From assembly GCA_020444245.1 (NCBI GenBank), contig JAHLLI010000007.1, positions 62,001-126,000 of the forward strand: DNA of 64,000 nucleotides, given 5' to 3'. Below, one piece after another: positions 42,219 to 47,537 of the stretch (within the stretch, counting starts at the first letter, position 1; each line of letters begins with the position of its first letter). This DNA comes from Actinomycetales bacterium (GTDB lineage Bacteria > Actinomycetota > Actinomycetes > Actinomycetales > Cellulomonadaceae). The notes under the pieces are model-generated. The model did not search any database. It was not told the DNA's origin and saw nothing but the letters and a program-made list of their open reading frames with translations. The translations under genes and the position numbers were made by a program.

Positions 42219-42343
42219 TGGGGGTGGGTGCGATGGGAAGGCTTCGGGACTGGTGGCTGCGGCTGTGCGTCGACGTGATGCTCGTGGCGATGAGCGCGCG
42301 CGAGGTCGCCGGGCAGGGCGAGACGCGGAAGGTCCAGCCGTGA
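42218..42343 (+). CDS. Small hypothetical phage protein
   Basis: A 41-residue frame (MGVGAMGRLRDWWLRLCVDV) whose ATG overlaps the previous stop (TGATG) and whose stop overlaps the zot GTG. It is amphipathic, tryptophan- and arginine-rich near the start and polar at the end (AGQGETRKVQP). Perfect start-stop coupling on both sides supports coding; function is unknown. Confidence 0.5.
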   Translation: MGVGAMGRLRDWWLRLCVDVMLVAMSAREVAGQGETRKVQP

Positions 42344-42975
42344 TCGAGGGCTATATCGGGCGTCCCGGCTCGGGGAAGTCGTACACGCTGACGGCGCGGG
42401 CCATCGAGCTCGCCAAGCGTGGGCGGACGATCTTCGCCAACTACCCGATCAATCACGAGGGCTGCTACACGTTCGCGCCCGAGCAACTGCTCGACCTGCC
42501 CGCGGGCGTGATCGTCATTGATGAGGCGCACCTGTGGTTCCCGGCGCGGCAGTCGCTGAAACTGCCGCCGTCCTGGCTGGCGATGCTCTCGCAGACCCGG
42601 AAGAACGGGTGGGACCTGCTGTGGTGCGCCCAGCACGAGAACCGTGTCGATCGGGTGATCCGTGATGTGTCGTCGTGGATGTGGCTGTGCTCGGCGTGGT
42701 TCGAGCGTCAGGGTCACCCGGCGCTGTTCCGCGCGGTTTCGTACGAACCGGAGTTCTTCCGGCGCCCCGATCGGCGCATGACGACCCGCTGGCGTTGGTT
42801 CTCGACGGAGGTCGCGGAGGCTTACAACACGTTCGAGCGGCTGTCCACGGCTGCACACCTGAACGATGACCGGGACGCCTACGCCGCAGCGTCCTCCGGT
42901 GAGCGTGCCCGGCGCGCGGCCACGGCTCAGCGCCGGGCGGCTCAACTCGCAGCGGCCGAGAGGGGGGCCGCGTGA
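42340..42975 (+). CDS. zot: Zot/pI-family assembly ATPase (short form)
   Basis: A 211-residue ATPase, start GTG 42340 (MIEGYIGRPGSGKSY). Walker A is GRPGSGKSY at residues 7-15; Walker B is VIVIDEAHLWF near 57-67, followed by the Zot segment RKNGWDLLWCAQHENRVDRV with the sensor-type Gln and Arg. In Ff phages pI drives coat assembly and secretion at the membrane. Typical Zot/pI proteins have 350-400 residues with a C-terminal membrane helix and periplasmic domain; this one stops after the ATPase and has no membrane helix. The next gene, with two N-terminal helices, may supply the anchor. Confidence 0.9.
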   Translation: MIEGYIGRPGSGKSYTLTARAIELAKRGRTIFANYPINHEGCYTFAPEQLLDLPAGVIVIDEAHLWFPARQSLKLPPSWLAMLSQTRKNGWDLLWCAQHENRVDRVIRDVSSWMWLCSAWFERQGHPALFRAVSYEPEFFRRPDRRMTTRWRWFSTEVAEAYNTFERLSTAAHLNDDRDAYAAASSGERARRAATAQRRAAQLAAAERGAA

Positions 42976-43400
42976 TGCGGTGGCTACCGGTGGCGGTGCT
43001 GGCGTTCGGGTTCGTGGTGTCGGGGTGGCGGAACTTGCCGCCGATGGCCGATGCGGTGGCAGGCGCGGCGGGTGTGGCGATCGCGTGCGCGGTGCTGCTC
43101 GCCTGGTGGGTCGGGCGCCGGTCCGGCCGGGCTGCGGCCTACGCCGCCGCGTACGCCCGTGCCGAGGCCAGGGCGACGGCTGTCGCGGCCTCCGAGGCCC
43201 GCGCGGCCGCTCAGGCGGCCGTGGTGGTGAACGTGGGCCAGGGCGCCCGGCACGTGGCCGCCGAGCGGCTGGGAGGGCTTGACGCTGTGGAGTGGCGTGG
43301 GCAGCCGCGCGAACTCGTCATGGAGCAGGACGTGGCCGAGTCGCTGGCCGATGAACTCGGCATCGACGCGGAGTCGGCCCGGGAGTTCGAGACCGGCTGA
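42972..43400 (+). CDS. Phage membrane protein with alanine-rich coiled coil
   Basis: A 142-residue protein whose start (GTG 42972 or ATG 42975) overlaps the zot stop. Two helices (WLPVAVLAFGFVVSGW, VAGAAGVAIACAVLLAWWVG) precede an Ala/Arg-rich coiled coil (AAYAAAYARAEARATAVAAS) and a soluble acidic end (EQDVAESLADELGIDAESA). Given that Zot here lacks its own membrane segment, this protein could anchor or complete the assembly machine. That link is inferred from gene order only. Confidence 0.6.
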   Translation: MMRWLPVAVLAFGFVVSGWRNLPPMADAVAGAAGVAIACAVLLAWWVGRRSGRAAAYAAAYARAEARATAVAASEARAAAQAAVVVNVGQGARHVAAERLGGLDAVEWRGQPRELVMEQDVAESLADELGIDAESAREFETG

Positions 43401-43416
43401 ACCGGTCCCGCAGTCA

Positions 43417-43446
43417 CCGCCCTTGCAGGGGCGGACAACAAGGAGG
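43417..43446 (+). promoter_or_regulatory. Leader hairpin A before the phage rep gene
   Basis: CCGCCC-TTGCAG-GGGCGG is a perfect 6-bp hairpin with a TTGCAG loop (43417-43434), followed directly by ACAACAAGGA and the AAGGAGG ribosome site of rep. The same loop and decamer recur before ssb and before the split phage gene. Confidence 0.65.
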
Positions 43447-43452
43447 TCCGTC

Positions 43453-44451
43453 GTGGAATGCGCGCACGACTGGACGGTCACCGGGGCGTGGGTGGTTGGA
43501 ACGCCGCTCCGCCCCGGTGACCCGTCCTCGAACCGTCAGCCGGTCGCGGGGTGCGATGCCCCGCTCGAGTTGGCCTGCCGCGTGTGCGGCGAATCCCGGG
43601 GCATCCGGTGCGGCACGTCGCGAGCGTCGAAGTGCGAACCGTGCGCAGCGGTCTACCGGGGCCGGGTCGGTAGGGTCGCCGGGTCCGGGCTCGTCGTCGG
43701 GGTCCGCGGCCTGTTCCTGACGCTCACCGCGCCGGGCGCGGTCGAGCACTACGCGCCAGACGGGAGCCTGTGCGCCTGCACGCCGGTTGGGGGCGCTGAC
43801 TTGGCCGAGTGGAACGCGCGCGCGTCGGTGCGATGGAACAACTTCGTACGCGACCTGTCGCGGGCGCTGGGCGCGGACTACTTCGTGGATGGGCGACGCC
43901 GCCAGGGGGTGACCTACTTCCGGGCAGCCGAGGTCCAGCGCCGCGGGGCGCTGCACTACCACGTGCTGCTGCGGCGGGTCGACGGGCGCCCGGTCCAGAT
44001 CACCAAGTCGACCGTCCGTGCACTGGCGATCCGGCACGGGTTCGGCCACTCGGTCGACTTGCAGCGCCTCGAACCTGGCCACGCGTCCTACGTGGCCAAG
44101 TACGTGGCGAAGTCGGCCGACGAGCGCCGTGACGTGCCGTGGCGCCTGTGGCGAACCCCGCGCGGGTTCCGCCAGGACGCAGGGACGGGCCTGTGGGTCA
44201 ACCCGCGCACGGGCGAGGTGCGTGACCCTGAGTTGGTCACCTCGCCGTCGTTCCGCACGTGGTCGGCGTCTCGCACCTGGGGCCGGGGCATGGCGCAGGT
44301 CCGCGAGGACCAGCAACACCACGTGCTAACGCTGGCCGAGTTACCTGTGTGGAAGCACGCTCCGGTGCCGCGAGCGTGGTCAGCGTTGGCGGTGCCCAGG
44401 CGCCCAGACGGGTCAAGTGAGCCGGAACGCGTGCCGATCACAGCGGGGTGA
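43453..44451 (+). CDS. Rolling-circle replication initiator, RepSA-like HUH endonuclease
   Basis: Start chosen at GTG 43453 because AAGGAGG precedes it; longer upstream frames overlap the previous gene. The 332-residue protein has an N-terminal zinc-ribbon-like cysteine set (CRVCGESRGIRCGTSRASKC, EPC), a FLTLTAPG motif I near 97, the HUH motif HYHVLLRR near 177, and a catalytic tyrosine motif YVAKYVAKS near 217. HUH initiators nick one strand at the plus origin and stay joined through tyrosine. This resembles RepSA of actinobacterial plasmids and AICEs more than the Rep of Gram-negative filamentous phages. Confidence 0.87.
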   Translation: MECAHDWTVTGAWVVGTPLRPGDPSSNRQPVAGCDAPLELACRVCGESRGIRCGTSRASKCEPCAAVYRGRVGRVAGSGLVVGVRGLFLTLTAPGAVEHYAPDGSLCACTPVGGADLAEWNARASVRWNNFVRDLSRALGADYFVDGRRRQGVTYFRAAEVQRRGALHYHVLLRRVDGRPVQITKSTVRALAIRHGFGHSVDLQRLEPGHASYVAKYVAKSADERRDVPWRLWRTPRGFRQDAGTGLWVNPRTGEVRDPELVTSPSFRTWSASRTWGRGMAQVREDQQHHVLTLAELPVWKHAPVPRAWSALAVPRRPDGSSEPERVPITAG

Positions 44452-44678
44452 GTGACGAGACGCCCCGCCCGCCCATCGCGCTGTCTGAGGATCAGCGCGT
44501 GGTCGACTACATCGCCCGCCTCGAACAGGCTAACGCTGACCTGCTCGCCCAGGGCCTCGCGGAACGCGAGCAGCACGCCGCGTCGGCTCGAATCTGGCGC
44601 CGGGTGTGCACCGCGCTGACGGTGCTCGTGGTCCTGGCGGCGCTTGAACCGGTGTGGGCCCGGGTGGTGGGTCTCTAG
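44448..44678 (+). CDS. Small phage protein with coiled coil and membrane helix
   Basis: A 76-residue protein from GTG 44448, overlapping the rep stop by 4 bases. The N-terminal half is a polar coiled coil (DYIARLEQANADLLAQGLAEREQ), and the C-terminal half one membrane helix (VCTALTVLVVLAALEPVW). It ends overlapping the stop of the opposite-strand gene by 4 bases. No family recognised. Confidence 0.55.
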   Translation: MSDETPRPPIALSEDQRVVDYIARLEQANADLLAQGLAEREQHAASARIWRRVCTALTVLVVLAALEPVWARVVGL

Positions 44679-44908
44679 GCCATGCGCGGGCCGGACTTCT
44701 CGGCGAGTTCGTGTGCGCGGACCCGGAAAACCGAGGCCACGGCGTAGGCGTGGAATGCGGTCCTGCGATGGTCAGGCGGGGCGGTGGTGTCGAGGTTCTG
44801 GCCGAGGTCGACGGACCACAGCGTTGGGAATGCCCGGGCGCGCAGTTCGTCCCACGTTGCCGCGTCGAGCAGCCGGGACACGTCGCGCTGGGTGGCGATG
44901 GTCTGCAT
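44675..44908 (-). CDS. Hypothetical phage protein on the opposite strand
   Basis: A 77-residue protein (MQTIATQRDVSRLLDAATWD) starting at ATG 44908 with a very strong ribosome site AGGAGG. It is soluble, mixed charge, and converges on the rep transcript, with stops overlapping by 4 bases. No helix-turn-helix is certain, though the first 30 residues could form one. Phages often encode their repressor opposite to the replication genes, so a regulator is a reasonable but untested guess. Confidence 0.6.
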   Translation of the reverse strand: MQTIATQRDVSRLLDAATWDELRARAFPTLWSVDLGQNLDTTAPPDHRRTAFHAYAVASVFRVRAHELAEKSGPRMA

Positions 44909-45338
44909 GGTGTTCCTCCTGGTCAGGGCCTTGGGTCGGCCGGTGAGTGCCCGTGTTCTTCGGGCCTCACCGGCAGGCACGAGGTAGCACGGAGAGCGAG
45001 GGGCCCCAGGCAAACCGCCCCGTCGTCGGCAGTCTTGGTCCTTGGTGCGGAGCACCGTCCCCGACCGTGCGCGAGGTCGCGGTTTGCGTGGGGTGCGACC
45101 GTGCTACCGGCCAGGTGAGGCCGCAATGTCCGTGCCCCGCGGGGGTTTCCGTCGCGTCAGCCGCCGCCCGCGCGGTGGGCCGGGGAACCGTGGCCGGCTG
45201 CAAGCGCAGCGAGCCGGCCACGGGGCGCTGGTCCTCCGCCCGGACGGAGGCGTCACGAAGGTTCGCACGCGGGCCGCGCAGCGGCCCTCTTGACCCAGAA
45301 CGATGCGCTAGAAACTCCTCCTGACCTGCCCCGATGGG
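44909..45338. other. Phage intergenic region with three perfect hairpins (candidate origin/packaging region)
   Basis: This 430-base stretch lies between two opposite-strand genes and holds three stem-loops in about 100 bases. 45188-45223 has an 11-bp stem CCGTGGCCGGC / GCCGGCCACGG with a 14-base loop. 45233-45250 has CCTCCG / CGGAGG. 45271-45287 has GGGCCGC-GCA-GCGGCCC. Filamentous phages carry plus and minus origins and the packaging signal as such hairpins in one intergenic region. The Rep nick site was not identified. Confidence 0.5.
45126..45293 (+). CDS. Possible small basic phage protein
   Basis: A 55-residue frame (MSVPRGGFRRVSRRPRGGPG) with AGGTGAGG nine bases upstream and mostly G/C third positions. 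It is strongly basic, ends TKVRTRAAQRPS, and overlaps the three hairpins of the intergenic region. It may be a small DNA-binding protein or simply an open frame across structured origin DNA; I lean only slightly toward coding. Confidence 0.3.
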   Translation: MSVPRGGFRRVSRRPRGGPGNRGRLQAQRAGHGALVLRPDGGVTKVRTRAAQRPS

Positions 45339-45626
45339 TCAGGCGTACCGGTCTCGCAGGGCTGCGGCGTGGGTGCTGATGCGTGCCAGGCGTAGCGCGC
45401 TCGCCAGATCGTTCCCGGCCAGCGCGATCGCGGCCCGCCGTGCGTACTCGGTGTGCGCCTGCCAGAGCGCGTCCTGGCGCTCCAACGTGATGATCTCCGG
45501 GCGTACCAGGTAGTCGGCCAACTCCCCCGCCTCGCTGCCCGTCAGGCGCCCGAGGGGGCCCGGATCGGTAGACCGAACGGGTGACGGGTCGGCGGGTCGC
45601 TTGACCGGAGTCGTAGTCCCCTGCAA
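45339..45626 (-). CDS. Hypothetical phage protein on the opposite strand
   Basis: A 95-residue protein. TTG at 45626 is chosen because GGGAGGAACG precedes it; an upstream TTG at 45638 lies ahead of that ribosome site. The N-terminus is Pro/Thr-rich; the rest is helical and charged (GSEAGELADYLVRPEIITLERQD, ALRLARISTHAAALRDRYA). It is divergent from ssb, 56 bases away, which places both promoters close together. No family is recognised; a regulatory role is possible. Confidence 0.55.
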   Translation of the reverse strand: MQGTTTPVKRPADPSPVRSTDPGPLGRLTGSEAGELADYLVRPEIITLERQDALWQAHTEYARRAAIALAGNDLASALRLARISTHAAALRDRYA

Positions 45627-45640
45627 CGTTCCTCCCAACG

Positions 45641-45670
45641 CCCGGTTTGCAGACCGGGAGACAACAAGGA
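45641..45670 (+). promoter_or_regulatory. Leader hairpin B before the phage ssb gene
   Basis: CCCGGT-TTGCAG-ACCGGG forms a perfect 6-bp hairpin (45641-45658) with the same TTGCAG loop as before rep, followed by ACAACAAGGA (45661-45670) and CGGAGG before the GTG at 45683. Confidence 0.65.
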
Positions 45671-45682
45671 TCGGAGGACGCT

Positions 45683-46102
45683 GTGGCGTCTCGCAACCCG
45701 GTGACGATCACCGGCAACCTGACCGCAGACCCCGAGGCCCGTAGCCTCCCCAGCGGGCGGCACCTCGTGTCGCTCCAGGTCGCGGAGAATATCGTCTGGC
45801 GCGACCAGGACGGGAAGATCGTCGAGGACGCACCCGTGTTCTGGCCCGTGGCCGTGTGGGACGAGGCGCTGGGCGCCAACGTGCTCGCGTCGCTGCACAA
45901 GGGCGACCGGGTGACCGTGACCGGTCGGTACCGCAACAACACTTGGGAAGCCGAGGACGGGACGAAGCGGTCCCGGCTCGAACTCGCCGCCGACGAGGTG
46001 GCCGCGAACCTGCGGTTCGCCCAGGTCGCCGTGACGCGCAACCCGCGCCGCACCGCTGCGGCGCACTCGGCGGACGACCCCTGGGCCACGTCCGCGGCCT
46101 GA
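45683..46102 (+). CDS. ssb: Phage single-stranded DNA-binding protein (OB fold)
   Basis: A 139-residue SSB from GTG 45683, after GGAGG. The OB-fold pattern is clear: NPVTITGNLTADPEARSLPSG, WPVAVWDEALGANV, LHKGDRVTVTGRYRNNTWEA and RSRLELAADEVAANL. The C-terminus has DDPWATSAA, an acidic-tryptophan patch but not the usual DDDIPF tip. It should coat the single-stranded phage genome before packaging, the role of gene V protein in Ff phages, which also represses translation of phage mRNAs. A bacterial-type SSB replaces the gV fold here. Confidence 0.92.
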   Translation: MASRNPVTITGNLTADPEARSLPSGRHLVSLQVAENIVWRDQDGKIVEDAPVFWPVAVWDEALGANVLASLHKGDRVTVTGRYRNNTWEAEDGTKRSRLELAADEVAANLRFAQVAVTRNPRRTAAAHSADDPWATSAA

Positions 46103-46136
46103 CAGTAACCGCGTTACCCGGCCCTGAACATGGGTC

Positions 46137-46203
46137 GGCCCCGGGGGCGTTGCAGCGCCGGTCCGGGGCCTGGGCCGGGGAACCCCACAACAAGGAAGAG
46201 GGT
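46137..46203 (+). promoter_or_regulatory. Leader hairpin C before the split phage gene
   Basis: A bipartite hairpin: an outer 8-bp stem GGCCCCGG / CCGGGGCC (46137-46144, 46163-46170) and an inner GGCG-TTGCAG-CGCC (46146-46159). ACAACAAGGA follows at 46187-46196, then a purine-rich stretch before the GTG at 46211. It is the third copy of the TTGCAG-loop plus decamer leader. Confidence 0.6.
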
Positions 46204-46210
46204 CCCCAAC

Positions 46211-46271
46211 GTGAGCACGAGCGTAGCGAAGCGCGAGGTCACGCCGCAATACCATGTCCATTATCGGCATC
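46211..46271 (+). pseudogene. 5' part of the phage gene split by integration
   Basis: The frame starts at GTG 46211 (VSTSVAKREVTPQYHVHYR) and enters the att core in frame. In the chromosome it then reads on into host DNA without meaning. In the circular phage it continues into 38643-38969 (LSRDDVPVADVTPSVQ), giving a 127-residue protein. The start and leader are phage-derived; the gene is disrupted as long as the prophage is integrated. Confidence 0.75.
46244..46271. other. Right attachment site (hybrid dif)
   Basis: The site reads CCGCAATACCA - TGTCCA - TTATCGGCATC on the + strand. The central 6 bases and the XerC-type arm (right half) match dif; the left half, phage-derived, does not match the XerD arm (GAATGACATAA at the left site). 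The shared core with the left site is 15 bp (46254-46268). Confidence 0.85.
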
Positions 46272-46355
46272 ACGGGAGATCGCGACATCGCGCCTTGGAG
46301 CGCGGGACCTGCCAGGCTTGGCCCAGACCGACGTCCCTGCCTCAGGAGCCCTCAC

Positions 46356-46829
46356 ATGACCGATCCCGTCGCCCTCGTCGCACAGCTCGAGGCCGAGCTG
46401 CACCGGCTCGTGCTCGACCACTTCGACCACGACGACGCCTGGGCGCTGGGCTGCGCACTGGTCGAGCTCGGCCAGGAACGGTCCCTGCCGATCGCCATCG
46501 ACATCCACCGCGGCGGTCAGCAGCTGTTCCACGCCGCGCTGGCCGGCAGCGTCCCCGACAACGACGCTTGGATCGCCCGCAAGCGTCGCGTCGTCGAGAT
46601 CACCGGACAGCCGTCGTTCCTGGTCGGACGCCGGGACGCGGCGGCCGGCACGGACTTCGCCAACGAGCGCGGCCTGGCGGTCGGCGAGGTCGCCACGCAC
46701 GGCGGCGCCGTACCCCTCGTGGTGCGTGGCGTCGGCGCGGTGGGCGTCGTCACGGTCTCCGGCCTGGCCCAGGCCGACGACCACGCGCTCGTCGTCGAGG
46801 CGATCGAACGGGTGTTCGACCTCACGTGA
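46356..46829 (+). CDS. GlcG/HbpS-like heme-binding family protein (UPF0303)
   Basis: A 157-residue protein, ATG 46356 after AGGAG. The fold family is PF03928-like: LEAELHRLVLDHFDHDDAWALG, IDIHRGGQQLFHAALAGSVPDN and GGAVPLVVRGVGAVGVVTVSGL. Members include heme-degrading or heme-binding HbpS and the UPF0303 group. No signal peptide is present, so it is cytoplasmic. It is the first host gene right of the prophage and lay about 90 bases from dif before the phage arrived. Confidence 0.82.
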   Translation: MTDPVALVAQLEAELHRLVLDHFDHDDAWALGCALVELGQERSLPIAIDIHRGGQQLFHAALAGSVPDNDAWIARKRRVVEITGQPSFLVGRRDAAAGTDFANERGLAVGEVATHGGAVPLVVRGVGAVGVVTVSGLAQADDHALVVEAIERVFDLT

Positions 46830-47016
46830 CGGCTCGGCCGGGCGTCCGCGCGGCGCTCAGGTGCGGGGCCGTCGGCGGTCTCGTGCAGAAACCGTGAGGG
46901 ACGCCGCGTCCGGTTGCGGAGCCCGGGTGGCGAGAGGAGCGTGGGGTACGTCGGACCGGCGGCGCCCGCGGGTGAACCGCACGCGGATTCGTTCACCGAA
47001 CCCGCACATGTCGGCA

Positions 47017-47042
47017 GGAACAGCGCCCCCGACCCGGGCGTT
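47017..47042 (+). promoter_or_regulatory. SigR/SigH-type promoter of rbpA
   Basis: GGAAC at 47017-47021, an 18-base spacer, then GTT at 47040-47042 match the thiol-stress sigma factor consensus (GGAAY-N18-GTT). rbpA is a known SigR target in Streptomyces, which supports the call. Confidence 0.6.
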
Positions 47043-47108
47043 GGACAGGTGACCGGAGGGTGTGCGGACCTCACCGCACGGTTCGCCCGGACGAACGGAG
47101 GTGTCCCG

Positions 47109-47453
47109 ATGGCCGACCGATCACTGCGCGGCATGCGCATCGGCGCCAACAGCCTGGAGAGTGACGCGGGCGTCGAGCTCGCTCCGCGGCTGCAGGCCCA
47201 CTACGACTGCCCGAACGGCCACACGATCGTCCTGCCGTTCTCCACCGAGGCCGACGTGCCGGCGGTGTGGGAGTGCCGTTGCGGCGCCGAGGCGCTGCTC
47301 CGCGACGCCGAGCGCCCCGAGGCCAAGGCCGGCAAGCCGCCGCGCACGCACTGGGACATGCTTCTCGAGCGCCGGACCGTCGGCGAGCTCGAGGAGCTCC
47401 TGAGCGAACGACTGGAGCTGCTGCGAGCGGGCAAGCTCCGCCGCTCCGCCTGA
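47109..47453 (+). CDS. rbpA: RNA polymerase-binding protein RbpA
   Basis: Binds RNA polymerase and principal sigma factors and stabilises the open complex in actinobacteria. The 114-residue protein shows the family N-terminus (RSLRGMRIGANSLESDAGVE), the zinc-ribbon-like core with HYDCPNGH and WECRCGAEA, and the C-terminal sigma-interacting helix (THWDMLLERRTVGELEELLSERLELLR). ATG at 47109 follows GGAGG. It is preceded by a SigR-type promoter and followed by a strong terminator. Confidence 0.95.
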   Translation: MADRSLRGMRIGANSLESDAGVELAPRLQAHYDCPNGHTIVLPFSTEADVPAVWECRCGAEALLRDAERPEAKAGKPPRTHWDMLLERRTVGELEELLSERLELLRAGKLRRSA

Positions 47454-47462
47454 GCTGTCGAC

Positions 47463-47496
47463 CACGACGCCCCCGGACCACCCCGGGGGCGTCGTG
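47463..47496. terminator. Bidirectional terminator between rbpA and lnt
   Basis: A perfect 14-bp stem (CACGACGCCCCCGG / CCGGGGGCGTCGTG) with loop ACCACC. It lies 9 bases after the rbpA stop and about 40 bases beyond the convergent lnt stop, so it can serve both. Confidence 0.85.
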
Positions 47497-47537
47497 CTGT
47501 CCGGCCCCGGCCCTGGCGTCCTCGGTGGGATCGGAGC

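Larger units (their letters stand above)
38629..46268 (+). mobile_element. Integrated filamentous phage (inovirus) at dif
   Basis: The block is bounded by the 15-bp direct repeat of the dif core. It holds, in order, tiny membrane proteins, a pVIII-like major coat protein with a terminator, a large anchored adsorption-type protein, a pVI-like protein, a Zot/pI ATPase, an HUH replication initiator and an SSB. Gene order and size fit inoviruses. Excision between the core repeats would give a 7,625-bp circle. No integrase is encoded, as expected for a phage that uses host XerCD. Propionibacterium phage B5 is the known actinobacterial filamentous phage and the obvious comparison. Confidence 0.92.
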
